Source: an uncultured Alphaproteobacteria bacterium (lineage in GTDB: Bacteria; Pseudomonadota; Alphaproteobacteria; RF32; CAG-239). Taken from it: 64,000 nucleotides of DNA. Both the position numbers and the translations under genes were made by a program. Shown piece by piece: positions 18,189 through 26,313 of this stretch. The stretch is from contig CALYAX010000008.1 in NCBI GenBank assembly GCA_944393665.1, positions 1 through 64,000 of the forward strand, read 5' to 3'. Each line of letters opens with the position of its first letter. Position 1 is the stretch's first letter. The notes under the pieces were generated by a model. That model was not told the origin of the DNA, did no database searches, and worked only from the letters and a program-made list of their open reading frames with translations.

Positions 18189-19934
18189 TTAGTCACAGGT
18201 CATTTGTTTGCGGCTGAGATCCCGGCATTTCCAGCGGTCTTCTATCCGGAAAGAGGGCTCGATGGTAACTGATTGGGCGGGACCTTCTGCCGCGGAGCCG
18301 AGATGGATATAATATTTATCGTCGCAGTCGCTGTCAGGATTTTCAATCAGCGGAAAGATTGTGCTCTGGGCAAGGTTATCATAAGAACTGAAAATATTGG
18401 CATATTTGTAAATATGCAGCGAAGAAAGCGAATTGGCCAGTTTGATATTATCGCTGGTGGAAACAAGGGTTATTTTCGGGGTATCAATCTTGGCGTATTG
18501 TTTGACAAACAGATTGGCAGGTTTAAGGATAATTCCTTCAACGATTTTATTTTTACTGTTGCAGCCGAAAGAAACACCTTCCGAATATGACACATAATTG
18601 AACGGATCGGCAAACTCTAAACGCCCTTTGATAAAGACCTCGCTGTATGCTCCGGTTTTAAGGCCGCCGATTAAATTGCCCTTCAGGCCCAGGGCCGAAT
18701 CTTTGCCAAGGTTGATGTTTCCGGTAACACTGCCTTCGGATAACAGTTTGGAATCCGGAGCAACATTAAAATTGGTGCACAGATTGGGCGCGTTGACAAA
18801 GCTGACAATTCCCGAAACCGGGGTCTGACGGGCTTTTATCTGACACTCTGAAGGGGCGCCGAAGAAAGTGATCCGGGTGTTGCGCAAAGAACCTGAGGCG
18901 GGAAGTTCAAGAGGTTCCTGCAAATAGATCATCAGGTCAACATTTTCAATTTTGCGGTCCAGGATTTCCCGGTACATGGGCAGGTTTTCCCGGGTGATAT
19001 TGAGAGTTACCACCGGACGCTGATATTGGCGGCAGTCGGGATTGGACAGGCCGACCAGGCTGCGTAATTCCGTTTTGGTCAGATCCAGGACCGGATTGAC
19101 AGTATTTCCGCTGATCAAATCAGCGTCAGGATAAAGTTTGCGCGCCAGTTTCAGGCAGTTGGTGCGGCATTGTTTGAGATTGTTGTCATAAGCGCAGGGG
19201 ATTGCGTCTTCGTCTTTGTTACAGCGTTCGGCAGTAAAACCTTGTTCACGGCACAGGTCAGCAGCGGTTTTGCAGGCGGTGTAGAGTATTTTTTCTCCCT
19301 GACGGCAGCTGGGTGTCTGAGCGGAAAGCGGCCCGTAAGGACATTCGCTGAAGCCGGGGCAGTCGGCAGGGCGGATGTTGGTTTTGACAATTCCTTCGCA
19401 GGTTGTGCAGCTTTCTCCTGTGGCAACGTAGCCTTCGGGAATCTGGTTCAGGCGGTGCGACATTTCAGGACAATCGTTACAGCAGGTGCCGTAGTTTTTG
19501 GAATAGGGGCAGAGTTTGTTGCTCAGCTGGCATACTTCAGAAGAAACATAGCCGAGCTCGACACAGGCTTTGGCTGAGTTTTCCTGACAACTGCGGTACA
19601 GCGGGAAACGATTATCGCAGAGTTTGGTCGGGTAAAGCGGACGTTTGCAGTCGTTGGCCAGAATGGTATAATTATTATTGCGGCACCATTGTTCCTGAGA
19701 ACAGCTGCGGTAATAGGAATCATGGTGGGGACAGCGTTCAGAGGGGGCGGTTTGGTTGGAGCAGTTGGCATAAGTGACGCGGTAGCCCTCGTCGATACAT
19801 TTTTGTTCGGCGCGGGTCAGTTCGCGGTTTTGATAAGTATTGTCGGCATAGTCGGGTACGACGGAGGCATGCGCAAAAACCGCCGGCGCTAAACAAACAG
19901 CTAATAAACCAAGTAATCTGACCACTCTGCTCAT
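18189..19934 (-). CDS. Large Cys-rich secreted protein of unknown family
   Basis: Exported protein of 581 residues with signal peptide VVRLLGLLAVCLAPAVFAHA. The first 260 residues hold several imperfect Cys repeats of the form C...GY......C....CP......Y..C (for example around KCIDEGYRVTYANC, WCRNNNYTILANDC, ACVELGYVSSEVC, LCREQGFTAERC). From about residue 270 on, the sequence changes to short beta-type repeats with Gly, Asn and Ser (GSVTGNINLGKDSALGLKGN), which suggests a repetitive beta-solenoid. A Cys-rich short segment closes the protein. I do not recognise a family. The many Cys pairs would need the DsbA-type activity encoded at 12158. Confidence 0.7.
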   Translation of the reverse strand: MSRVVRLLGLLAVCLAPAVFAHASVVPDYADNTYQNRELTRAEQKCIDEGYRVTYANCSNQTAPSERCPHHDSYYRSCSQEQWCRNNNYTILANDCKRPLYPTKLCDNRFPLYRSCQENSAKACVELGYVSSEVCQLSNKLCPYSKNYGTCCNDCPEMSHRLNQIPEGYVATGESCTTCEGIVKTNIRPADCPGFSECPYGPLSAQTPSCRQGEKILYTACKTAADLCREQGFTAERCNKDEDAIPCAYDNNLKQCRTNCLKLARKLYPDADLISGNTVNPVLDLTKTELRSLVGLSNPDCRQYQRPVVTLNITRENLPMYREILDRKIENVDLMIYLQEPLELPASGSLRNTRITFFGAPSECQIKARQTPVSGIVSFVNAPNLCTNFNVAPDSKLLSEGSVTGNINLGKDSALGLKGNLIGGLKTGAYSEVFIKGRLEFADPFNYVSYSEGVSFGCNSKNKIVEGIILKPANLFVKQYAKIDTPKITLVSTSDNIKLANSLSSLHIYKYANIFSSYDNLAQSTIFPLIENPDSDCDDKYYIHLGSAAEGPAQSVTIEPSFRIEDRWKCRDLSRKQMTCD

Positions 19935-20128
19935 TTATTTTTTCCGAGTCCGATTCATGAATAATAATATTGTAACGGGAGCGGATTAATTAAGCGTTAA
20001 AAAAAGATAAAGATTTTTGACAAAATTTATTTTTTGACTAGATTTAAACCGATTTTTGTGGTATGTTGGCTCTGTCGTTAGATAAAAAGCCTAGATTTCG
20101 CAACTCAAATCATCAGGGGATAAGATAT

Positions 20129-20635
20129 ATGAATAAAAAGATTACGGTACTCAACCCGTTTGCATCGGGTGATTATGTGGTTTATCCGGCTCACGGCGTC
20201 GGCAAAGTTGCCGACATTACCAAACAGAGTGTTGCCGGAACCGAGCTCGAGCTGATTGTGGTGAATTTTGACAAAGACAAAATGACTTTGCGCATCCCCA
20301 TGGCCAAGGCCGAGACGACCGGTCTGCGCAAGATTTCCGGAGAAGAGACAATGGCGGATGCCCTTAATACCCTTAAAGGCAAGCCCCGGGTTAAAAAGGT
20401 GATGTGGTCGCGCCGGGCTCAGGAATATGAAAATAAAATTAATTCCGGTTCGCCGGTTGCCATCGCAGAGGTTATCCGCGATTTGTACCGCAGCGAGAAT
20501 CTGGCCGAGCAGTCTTATTCCGAGCGTCAGATTTATGAGCAGGCTCTGGATCGTCTGGCCAATGAATATGCGGTTTTTGAAAGCATCAGCGCGGAAGATG
20601 CAACTAAGAAGCTGCTGGGAATTCTTGCCAAATAA
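20129..20635 (+). CDS. CarD/CdnL-like RNA polymerase-binding regulator
   Basis: Protein of 168 residues. The start at 20129 (CAGGGGATAAGATAT upstream) gives MNKKITVLNPFASGDYVVYP. The N-terminal CarD/TRCF RNA-polymerase-interaction fold is clear: GDYVVYPAHGVGKVADI, then LELIVVNFDKDKMTLRIP. The helical C-terminal domain has the family motif MWSRRAQEYENKI and AEVIRDLYR. Such proteins stabilise open promoter complexes, notably at rRNA promoters, in Alphaproteobacteria and others. It is monocistronic, closed by a palindromic repeat and a terminator. Confidence 0.93.
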   Translation: MNKKITVLNPFASGDYVVYPAHGVGKVADITKQSVAGTELELIVVNFDKDKMTLRIPMAKAETTGLRKISGEETMADALNTLKGKPRVKKVMWSRRAQEYENKINSGSPVAIAEVIRDLYRSENLAEQSYSERQIYEQALDRLANEYAVFESISAEDATKKLLGILAK

Positions 20636-20638
20636 TTT

Positions 20639-20761
20639 AAAAGGCTGTTCTGCGGGCGCCTAATACAGAAATTGCAGGATAACCTCCCGGTTTTTACCAG
20701 TTTGTAAACTCAGTCGCGGTTTCCCTGATTTCTTATTATTCGCCTCACATATCAGTCTTTT
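20639..20761. repeat. Palindromic intergenic repeat, copy 7
   Basis: Core CCTAATACAGAAATTGCAGG and CCTGATTTCTTATTATTCG. Apex TTTACCAGTTTGTAAA is of the type found in the second subtype. Outer arms AAAAGGCTG / CAGTCTTTT, beginning three bases past the CarD-like stop. Confidence 0.85.
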
Positions 20762-20791
20762 AAGTTGTGTCCGGTCGGAGTTTTGGAAACT

Positions 20792-20827
20792 AAAAAAGGA
20801 ATGGACTGAAATCCGTTCCTTTTTTTG
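20792..20827. terminator. Bidirectional Rho-independent terminator
   Basis: Stem AAAAAAGGAATGGA / TCCGTTCCTTTTTT (one mismatch), loop of about six bases, with T-runs in both directions. Confidence 0.75.
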
Positions 20828-20980
20828 TTAAAAATTTAAATTTTGTCCGAATCCGCTCTTGAATAATTAATTTCGTTCTATATAATCATCAGATATAACG
20901 TGATTATTTGTGGAATTATTGAGGCGAGTGGTTTAGTCACAAAATTTAAAAGAATTTTTTTACTAACTAAAATTAATATT

Positions 20981-21244
20981 ATGAACAAAAAGTTGATTAT
21001 TAGAATCGAGGGTACAGAGAGTGTGGTTATTTTTTGCGAACTGTCAGCGGAAGAAGCGCAATGGTTATGCAATGAATTAAATAACTTTAAACCCGGTACG
21101 TATTGCGTAAGAACAGCAGGATTCAGCGGGGAAAGAGGAACTTTGTATGATGTTGAAACAGAAATATTTTCCCGTTTTCAGGAAATGTTTCGCGAATCGA
21201 AAGCTGCTGCTTGTGAAGATGTTATGGAATTTCAGGCGCAATAA
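20981..21244 (+). CDS. Hypothetical 87-residue protein
   Basis: The ATG at 20981 gives MNKKLIIRIEGTESVVIFCE. The frame also runs upstream to 20900, but that part is AT-rich and without a ribosome site. No strong site precedes 20981 either. The sequence has a compact mixed alpha/beta look with several Cys. No family recognised. It sits alone between a terminator and apaG. Confidence 0.5.
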   Translation: MNKKLIIRIEGTESVVIFCELSAEEAQWLCNELNNFKPGTYCVRTAGFSGERGTLYDVETEIFSRFQEMFRESKAAACEDVMEFQAQ

Positions 21245-21381
21245 AAGATTTAAAAGGCAAGTGAAAAAACACTTGCTTTTTTTGTTGTTTATAAGTCTGG
21301 GGAAAAGGCAGACTCAGCTTGCGAATCAGTCAAAGGTTAACTAATGGTTAACATATAAAGAGATTAACCAGGGAAAGAATT

Positions 21382-21795
21382 ATGACTGACGAAGCCGAAT
21401 ATATTACCAGTTCCAGCGATGGAATCGTTATTTCCGCCTGTCCGGTATTGGTTGAGGAAAACCGTTTCACCAATGATTTTTGCTTTGGGTATTATTTGTG
21501 TATTGAGAATAATTCCGACCGTAAAATTCAGCTGATAGGCAAAAACTGGAATATTACGGATGAACTGGGTAACCGTTATTCGGATACTTCTGCCGGTTTT
21601 AAAGGAGAACTGCCGGAACTGGAACCCGGGGAATATTTTGAATTTACTTCCGAGGCGCCGCTGAAGTCTGCCAATGCGGTTTTTTACGGCAGCTGCAAAG
21701 TGATAAGCGAAGGCCAGCAAAGGATTAAGGAAGTAAAGATTCCGACTTTCAGTTTATCGGCCGGAAAAGCTGCTCCCTCGCGGATTTTGAACTAA
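21382..21795 (+). CDS. apaG: ApaG-domain protein
   Basis: Protein of 137 residues with the ApaG fold (fibronectin-III-like sandwich). Motifs are YLCIENNSDRKIQLIGKNWN, then ITDELGNRYSDTSAGFKGELP, then PGEYFEFTSEAPL and the final YGSCKV. ApaG is linked to cobalt/magnesium homeostasis in enterics, but its biochemical role is unsettled. The usual WxIxxxxG...V.GxG pattern is recognisable with local divergence. AGGGAAAG lies before the ATG. Ends at a terminator. Confidence 0.8.
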   Translation: MTDEAEYITSSSDGIVISACPVLVEENRFTNDFCFGYYLCIENNSDRKIQLIGKNWNITDELGNRYSDTSAGFKGELPELEPGEYFEFTSEAPLKSANAVFYGSCKVISEGQQRIKEVKIPTFSLSAGKAAPSRILN

Positions 21796-21803
21796 GTTTT
21801 AAG

Positions 21804-21831
21804 AAAAGCCCCAATGCCGCGGGGCTTTTTT
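21804..21831. terminator. Rho-independent terminator after apaG
   Basis: Stem AAAGCCCC / GGGGCTTT followed by TTTTT. The A-run on the other side would also end the convergent lipoprotein transcript. Confidence 0.8.
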
Positions 21832-21899
21832 ATTGCCGGATCTTTATGGACAATGCCTTTGGGCAGGCAGCTGACGGCCGGGGTGTTGTCCGGGCAGGT

Positions 21900-22523
21900 T
21901 TATTGGTAATAAGTCGGGGTCAGCGGCTGGTTAATGACATACATATTCAGGTATTGGTGAATATTAGCGGTCATTTTGGCATTAAATTCTTCAAACAATT
22001 TATCAACCATGCCGTTCCAATATTTTTCCTTATCGGCAATATCGGTGTCGGCGGGAATAATCAGCTCACGCCAGGCGGTAACCTCCGTTTCTGCCCGCGA
22101 GGTATTGGAAGGGTCAGAAACACGGACAACAACATTAAGCGTTGCTTTGTATTTAACCCGGTCTTTGTTAAACAGCTGGGTATTTTCTTCCAGTTGTTCG
22201 GTTACGCTGGCATCGCGGATAATGACTTCAGCGATTTTGGGGCTGGAAAAATCGGCCGCCTTTAAACGGTCATTAGCCCAGGTTTTAGCGGTTTTTTCAA
22301 TGGAAACCGGAAAGAGGTGCTCAACATTGGGGCGGGTAAAAGTGGGCATGAATTCGGAAGTGACGACCACTTTGTTAACCTTGAGCTGAATTGGTTCCTG
22401 ACTGGTGAAACGTGGTTCCTGAAATTTCTGAAGCTCGTCTTCATCGCGGGGGAAAAGAGTGGCACAGCCGGCGATGAGAACAGTCAGCATCAGAGCTGGT
22501 AAGGCACGAGTAAGTATTTTCAT
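21900..22523 (-). CDS. Hypothetical lipoprotein
   Basis: Start ATG at 22523 gives MKILTRALPALMLTVLIAGC, a lipoprotein signal with lipobox LIAGC. A TTG 15 bases upstream is an alternative. The mature part of about 185 residues is soluble, with a Val/Thr-rich beta region (KVVVTSEFMPTFTRPNVEHL) and a helical C-terminal part (MVDKLFEEFNAKMTANIHQY). I do not recognise the family. It is transcribed away from hslO. Confidence 0.7.
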   Translation of the reverse strand: MKILTRALPALMLTVLIAGCATLFPRDEDELQKFQEPRFTSQEPIQLKVNKVVVTSEFMPTFTRPNVEHLFPVSIEKTAKTWANDRLKAADFSSPKIAEVIIRDASVTEQLEENTQLFNKDRVKYKATLNVVVRVSDPSNTSRAETEVTAWRELIIPADTDIADKEKYWNGMVDKLFEEFNAKMTANIHQYLNMYVINQPLTPTYYQ

Positions 22524-22609
22524 TTTTTTAATCCGCAATTTAATAACATAAAGAAGCCCGGTTTGAGCTTTTTTATACCATATCAGCCATTGCTTAAAAA
22601 CTGGTTAAA

Positions 22610-23539
22610 CTATTGTTTGGAGAGTTCCCCCCGGTCAAAACTGTAAGTTTCGTTACAGAAATGGCAAGTGGCGGTTATTTTGTTATTTTCAATCATGGCA
22701 TTGATGTCGTCTTCAGAAAAAGTGCTCAGAGTCTGGAGCAGCTTTTCACGGCTGCAGCGGCAGCCAAAACGATAATCTTTGCAGGCGGAAATTTGCAGGT
22801 TGCTGCTGTGGAACAAGCGGTGCAGTAAGTCCGCGGCGCTCAAATCGGCGTTGAAGACTTCATCGGCAGTAAGGCTTTCCATAAAGACTTTGGCCTCATT
22901 CCAGGATTCAGCCAGTTCTTCCGGGCTCTGCTCCACGTTGCCGCCTTTGGAAGGCATTTTTTGGAGCATGATTCCGGCAGCCAGCCAGTGGGGCGAATCT
23001 TCATGCGGGGGCAGCAGAAACAGCTTCAGGCCGGTATCAATCTGTTCCGATTGTTTGAAATAGCGCAGAGCCAGCTCGGTAAAGTTTTTGCCCTGCAAGT
23101 CTACCACGCCCTGATACAAATCGGTTTTGGGCCCCTGGTCAACGGTGAAGGCCAGATGGCCTTTGCCCATCAGGTGGGGGGCCGCTTCAATCTGGCCAAC
23201 GGTTTTGCGCAGTTCCTGATTGGCACGGAGGTGTTCTTCATCAAATTTGGCACAGGCACGTATCACGCCATCGGAGGTGACATCGACCACAATCATTGAG
23301 ACCGGGCCGTCACTCTGGGTTTGCAGGGTAAAAAGGCCGTCATATTTCAAGGTGCTGGCCAGCAGGGCGGCCAAAACGGTTCCTTCTGCCACAACGGCAG
23401 CGACCGGAGCCGGATAACAATGTTTGCCGATAATGGTGTCCAAAACCTGGCTCATGCGGATAATCCGTCCCTGGTAGGCGCCGTTGTTAATGAAAAAAGA
23501 CACACAACTGTCAAAATTTTGTTGGTTTGGTGTAGTCAT
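22610..23539 (-). CDS. hslO: Redox-regulated chaperone Hsp33
   Basis: Holdase of 309 residues, activated by oxidation. The C-terminal zinc switch is intact: FGCRCSREKL and ATCHFCNETY give the C-x-C ... C-x-x-C pattern that releases zinc and forms disulfides under stress. The N-terminal Hsp33 fold has TLQTQSDGPVSMIVVDV and the C-terminal linker has SEDDINAMIE. Divergent from recX, 65 bases away. Confidence 0.96.
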   Translation of the reverse strand: MTTPNQQNFDSCVSFFINNGAYQGRIIRMSQVLDTIIGKHCYPAPVAAVVAEGTVLAALLASTLKYDGLFTLQTQSDGPVSMIVVDVTSDGVIRACAKFDEEHLRANQELRKTVGQIEAAPHLMGKGHLAFTVDQGPKTDLYQGVVDLQGKNFTELALRYFKQSEQIDTGLKLFLLPPHEDSPHWLAAGIMLQKMPSKGGNVEQSPEELAESWNEAKVFMESLTADEVFNADLSAADLLHRLFHSSNLQISACKDYRFGCRCSREKLLQTLSTFSEDDINAMIENNKITATCHFCNETYSFDRGELSKQ

Positions 23540-23604
23540 GGCTAAAATTTTCCTCTATAATAAAGCTTACTTAGTGATATAGTTTACAAAAGGGTTTTTA
23601 GCAA

Positions 23605-24162
23605 GTGGAAGAAGAAGCCAAAAGTATAAAAAAGCCCCGGGTTCTCCGTAAAATCACCAAACTGCGGCTGAAAAACATCGGGCTTTATTATCTGAAACGG
23701 TTTGAATCGTCGGTGGCGAATCTGCGCAGCGTGCTGCAGCGGCGGGTAAACGACTATGCTTATCATAATAAAGAATTTGACAAGCATGAGGCTTTTGAGT
23801 GGATTGAGGAGATTTTGGCTGATTTTCAAAGATTTAATTATCTTGATGATTCCCGTTACAGCGAAATTAAGATCAAAAACTATGTTGCGGCCGGAAAATC
23901 ACCCCGTTATATTCAGGGGAAGCTGCGCGAAAAAGGAATCGATGAAAATACGATTGCCGATTTGCTGGACCAGCAAGATTATGATCCTTTTGACGCCTGC
24001 CTTAAACTGGCTTGTAAAAAGCATATCGGCCCGTACAGCCCCAGTGACGAAATCCGCAAAGAGCGGCGTTCCAAAGATATGGCGATTTTGGTGCGTGCGG
24101 GGTTTGATTACGAGACTGTTGTCAGAGTTTTGGATTTTGATGAAAATTCGCCCAGCTGGTGA
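23605..24162 (+). CDS. recX: Regulatory protein RecX
   Basis: Protein of 185 residues that limits RecA filament growth. GTG start. An N-terminal basic stretch is followed by three-helix RecX repeats: YLKRFESSVANLRSVLQRRV (written here in part), then FNYLDDSRYSEIKIKNYVAAGKSP in spirit of the family and YIQGKLREKGIDENTI. The final part DYETVVRVLDFDE is also typical. The last codons (GAAAATTCGCCCAGC) form the left arm of a palindrome and are duplicated beyond it at 24269. Confidence 0.88.
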   Translation: MEEEAKSIKKPRVLRKITKLRLKNIGLYYLKRFESSVANLRSVLQRRVNDYAYHNKEFDKHEAFEWIEEILADFQRFNYLDDSRYSEIKIKNYVAAGKSPRYIQGKLREKGIDENTIADLLDQQDYDPFDACLKLACKKHIGPYSPSDEIRKERRSKDMAILVRAGFDYETVVRVLDFDENSPSW

Positions 24163-24298
24163 CTAATACAGAAATTTCAAGATGAAAGTGTCCTCACGTA
24201 CTTTTAGTGTACGCTGCGGTACTTTCACTTTTATTTCTTATTATTCACGCGCGCTGGGCAAATTTTCAGAAAATTCGCCCGGCTGGTGATTAATACAT
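24142..24298. repeat. Palindromic repeat, copy 8, with duplicated flank between recX and truA
   Basis: Core GACTAATACAGAAATTTCAA and TTTATTTCTTATTATTCAC. Inner stem TGAAAGTG / TACTTTCA and apex CGTAC/GTACG. Outer arms GAAAATTCGCCCAGC and GCTGGGCAAATTTTC pair apart from one base. The left flank GAAAATTCGCCCAGCTGGTG, running on into ACTAATACA, recurs as GAAAATTCGCCCGGCTGGTG and ATTAATACA ending at 24298, 27 of 29 bases alike. Confidence 0.85.
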
Positions 24299-25030
24299 CA
24301 CTTTAGCCAGGTACAATCCGCAGGCGGGTGCGGTAGGGCCGGCGGCTTTGCGGTCTTTAGCTTCCAAAATAGTTTTGATGTCTTGCGGGGAAAGTTTGCC
24401 TTCACCGACCAGTTTCAGGGTTCCGACCATATTGCGGACCTGATGGTGCAGGAAAGAGCGGGCTTCAACGGTGAAAATTAATTCCTCATCCCGGGCCGTG
24501 ATATCAAATTTATCAAGCGTTTTAAGCGGGGATTTGGCCTGACAGGCGGCAGCCCGAAAAGAGGTAAAATCATGATGGCCGAGCAAAAAACGGCTTCCCT
24601 GGCGCATTTTTTCAAGATCAAGATCCACAGGAACCCACCAGGCGCGGTCTTTGAGCAGGACGCTGGGAGAGCGGCGGTTAATAATACGGTAAATATAACC
24701 GCGGCCGGTGGCTGAAAAACGGGCATGAAAATCATTGTCGGCCGCTTCGACTTTTAGAACGACAACCGGCGCGCCGAGATCGCGCAGGTGAGCGTTGAAA
24801 GCATCGCGGATTTTCCAGTCCGGCAGCTCGCGGTTAAAATCAATATGGCAGACCTGCCCCAAGGCATGGACACCGGCATCGGTGCGTCCGGCGGAAGGAA
24901 TTTCCAAAGTCTCTCCGGTGAGGGCCGCAAGGGCCGTTTCCAGATATTCCTGCACAGATGGTCCGTCGAGCTGGCGCTGCCAGCCCAAAAGTCCGGTTCC
25001 GTCGTATTCTATTGTTAATTTATATCTCAT
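24290..25030 (-). CDS. truA: tRNA pseudouridine(38-40) synthase TruA
   Basis: Converts uridines 38-40 in the anticodon arm to pseudouridine. Protein of 246 residues, starting MRYKLTIEYDGTGLLGWQRQ. The catalytic Asp lies in SAGRTDAGVHALGQV. Other motifs are RIINRRSPS and FLHHQVRNMVGTL. The stop codon and the last codons lie inside the duplicated flank of the repeat at 24142, so the gene end may have been rebuilt by that duplication. Confidence 0.96.
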   Translation of the reverse strand: MRYKLTIEYDGTGLLGWQRQLDGPSVQEYLETALAALTGETLEIPSAGRTDAGVHALGQVCHIDFNRELPDWKIRDAFNAHLRDLGAPVVVLKVEAADNDFHARFSATGRGYIYRIINRRSPSVLLKDRAWWVPVDLDLEKMRQGSRFLLGHHDFTSFRAAACQAKSPLKTLDKFDITARDEELIFTVEARSFLHHQVRNMVGTLKLVGEGKLSPQDIKTILEAKDRKAAGPTAPACGLYLAKVMY

Positions 25031-25114
25031 TGTTTATTAAAATCCGTCTGCTTGTCAGCCGGAGAGATTTGCTCCGGTCCCGGCAGTCATTCAGTTTTGC
25101 TTATTTTTTATCAT

Positions 25115-25147
25115 ATTATAAAAAAGGGGCATAGTTCTTATGCCCCG
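25115..25147 (-). terminator. Rho-independent terminator of the oxidoreductase gene
   Basis: On the minus strand: stem GGGGCATA / TATGCCCC with a short loop, followed by CTTTTTTATAATAT. Confidence 0.75.
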
Positions 25148-25174
25148 AAAATTTGTTTTTGGCAAGTACAGAAA

Positions 25175-26197
25175 TTATTCTGCTGCCACGATCAGGCAGT
25201 TATTGTTATCTTGAGTAAAAAAACCGAGTTTTTCCTGTATCTGCCAAATGACGCGCAGGGCATCAAGAGCGTTTTCGCCGCTGATCCGCGGGGTTTCTTT
25301 ACCGCGGACGCAGTTCAAAAAGTGGTTTAATTCGGCTTGCAGCGGCTGGTTGGTGGGAATGAACAGCTGTTCGACACTGCCTTTTAAGCCATAATGCATC
25401 CATTCGGGAATTTCTTCCTGATTAACATAGGGCATGCGGCCCTGGGAATGAACGTTAATGCTTTGGTTGATGAAATCCATGTCAATATAGTTGGTATCTG
25501 TGGTAACCTGCAAGGTACGGACACGGGCCTGGGTAATCCGGCTGGCGGTGAGGTTGGCAGTAACACCGTTTTCAAATTCCAATATTGCGGTGATGTAGTC
25601 TTTTCCCTGCGGGCTCATCGGGGTCTTAACAGCCGAGGCATGGACGTTTTTGACCGGAGATTTAACCAAAGACTGCACAACTTCCATGTCGTGAATCATC
25701 AGGTCCATGGAAACATCAACATCGGTAATGCGGCCGCTGGCGGCAGACATGCGCTGCGCCGTAAGCGAGCAGATTTTAGAGGTGTCGGAAAGAATTTTGT
25801 GCATTTGCTCGACCGCGGGGTTAAACTGTTCAATATGGCCGACCAGCAAAGTGACGTTGTGTTCTTTGGCGGCGCTGATCAGGCGCTGGCACTCAGCCTC
25901 GGTGGTGGCAAGGGGTTTTTCCATCAGGCAGTGAATGCCGCGGGTGATGAAAAATTCGCCGACTTCGGCGTGGGTAACCGAGGTTGTTACAACGCTGACG
26001 GCGTCAACATTGTCGGCAACTTCCTGCAAAGAAGAAAAAGCGCGGATACCAAATGTTTCAGCCGCTGCTTTGCAGGCCTCGGGAAAAATATCATACACAC
26101 CGACAAGTTCGACCCCGTTCAAGCCTTTGTAGGTTTTGAGATGGTTTTTACCCATCATGCCGGCGCCGATGACGGCTACTTTGATATTGTCAGTCAT
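25175..26197 (-). CDS. Gfo/Idh/MocA-family NAD(P)-dependent oxidoreductase
   Basis: Protein of 340 residues. The Rossmann motif AVIGAGMMGKNHLKTY is followed by VELVGVYDIFPEACK, the substrate-loop sequence MEKPLATTEAECQRL and HIEQFNPAVEQM. Family members oxidise or isomerise sugars and sugar derivatives, often nucleotide sugars for the cell surface. The closest likeness I recall is to UDP-N-acetylglucosamine 3-dehydrogenase-type enzymes, but without neighbours the substrate stays open. Divergent from the SPOR lipoprotein gene and ended by a clear terminator. Confidence 0.88.
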   Translation of the reverse strand: MTDNIKVAVIGAGMMGKNHLKTYKGLNGVELVGVYDIFPEACKAAAETFGIRAFSSLQEVADNVDAVSVVTTSVTHAEVGEFFITRGIHCLMEKPLATTEAECQRLISAAKEHNVTLLVGHIEQFNPAVEQMHKILSDTSKICSLTAQRMSAASGRITDVDVSMDLMIHDMEVVQSLVKSPVKNVHASAVKTPMSPQGKDYITAILEFENGVTANLTASRITQARVRTLQVTTDTNYIDMDFINQSINVHSQGRMPYVNQEEIPEWMHYGLKGSVEQLFIPTNQPLQAELNHFLNCVRGKETPRISGENALDALRVIWQIQEKLGFFTQDNNNCLIVAAE

Positions 26198-26313
26198 AAG
26201 ATTTGCCTCTGAAGATAGTTACACGTGCATTAATTTATGTTTACATATAGCAAGAAATTTGGTAAAAAGCTTTTAAATTCTTGTTACATATTGTTACATT
26301 GAAAGCTCTGCCG

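Noticed and set aside
24269..24298. Target-site duplication of a transposon
   Set aside because: 29 bases with two mismatches and repeat-core bases included is not a normal duplication. It is reported as an odd flank instead.
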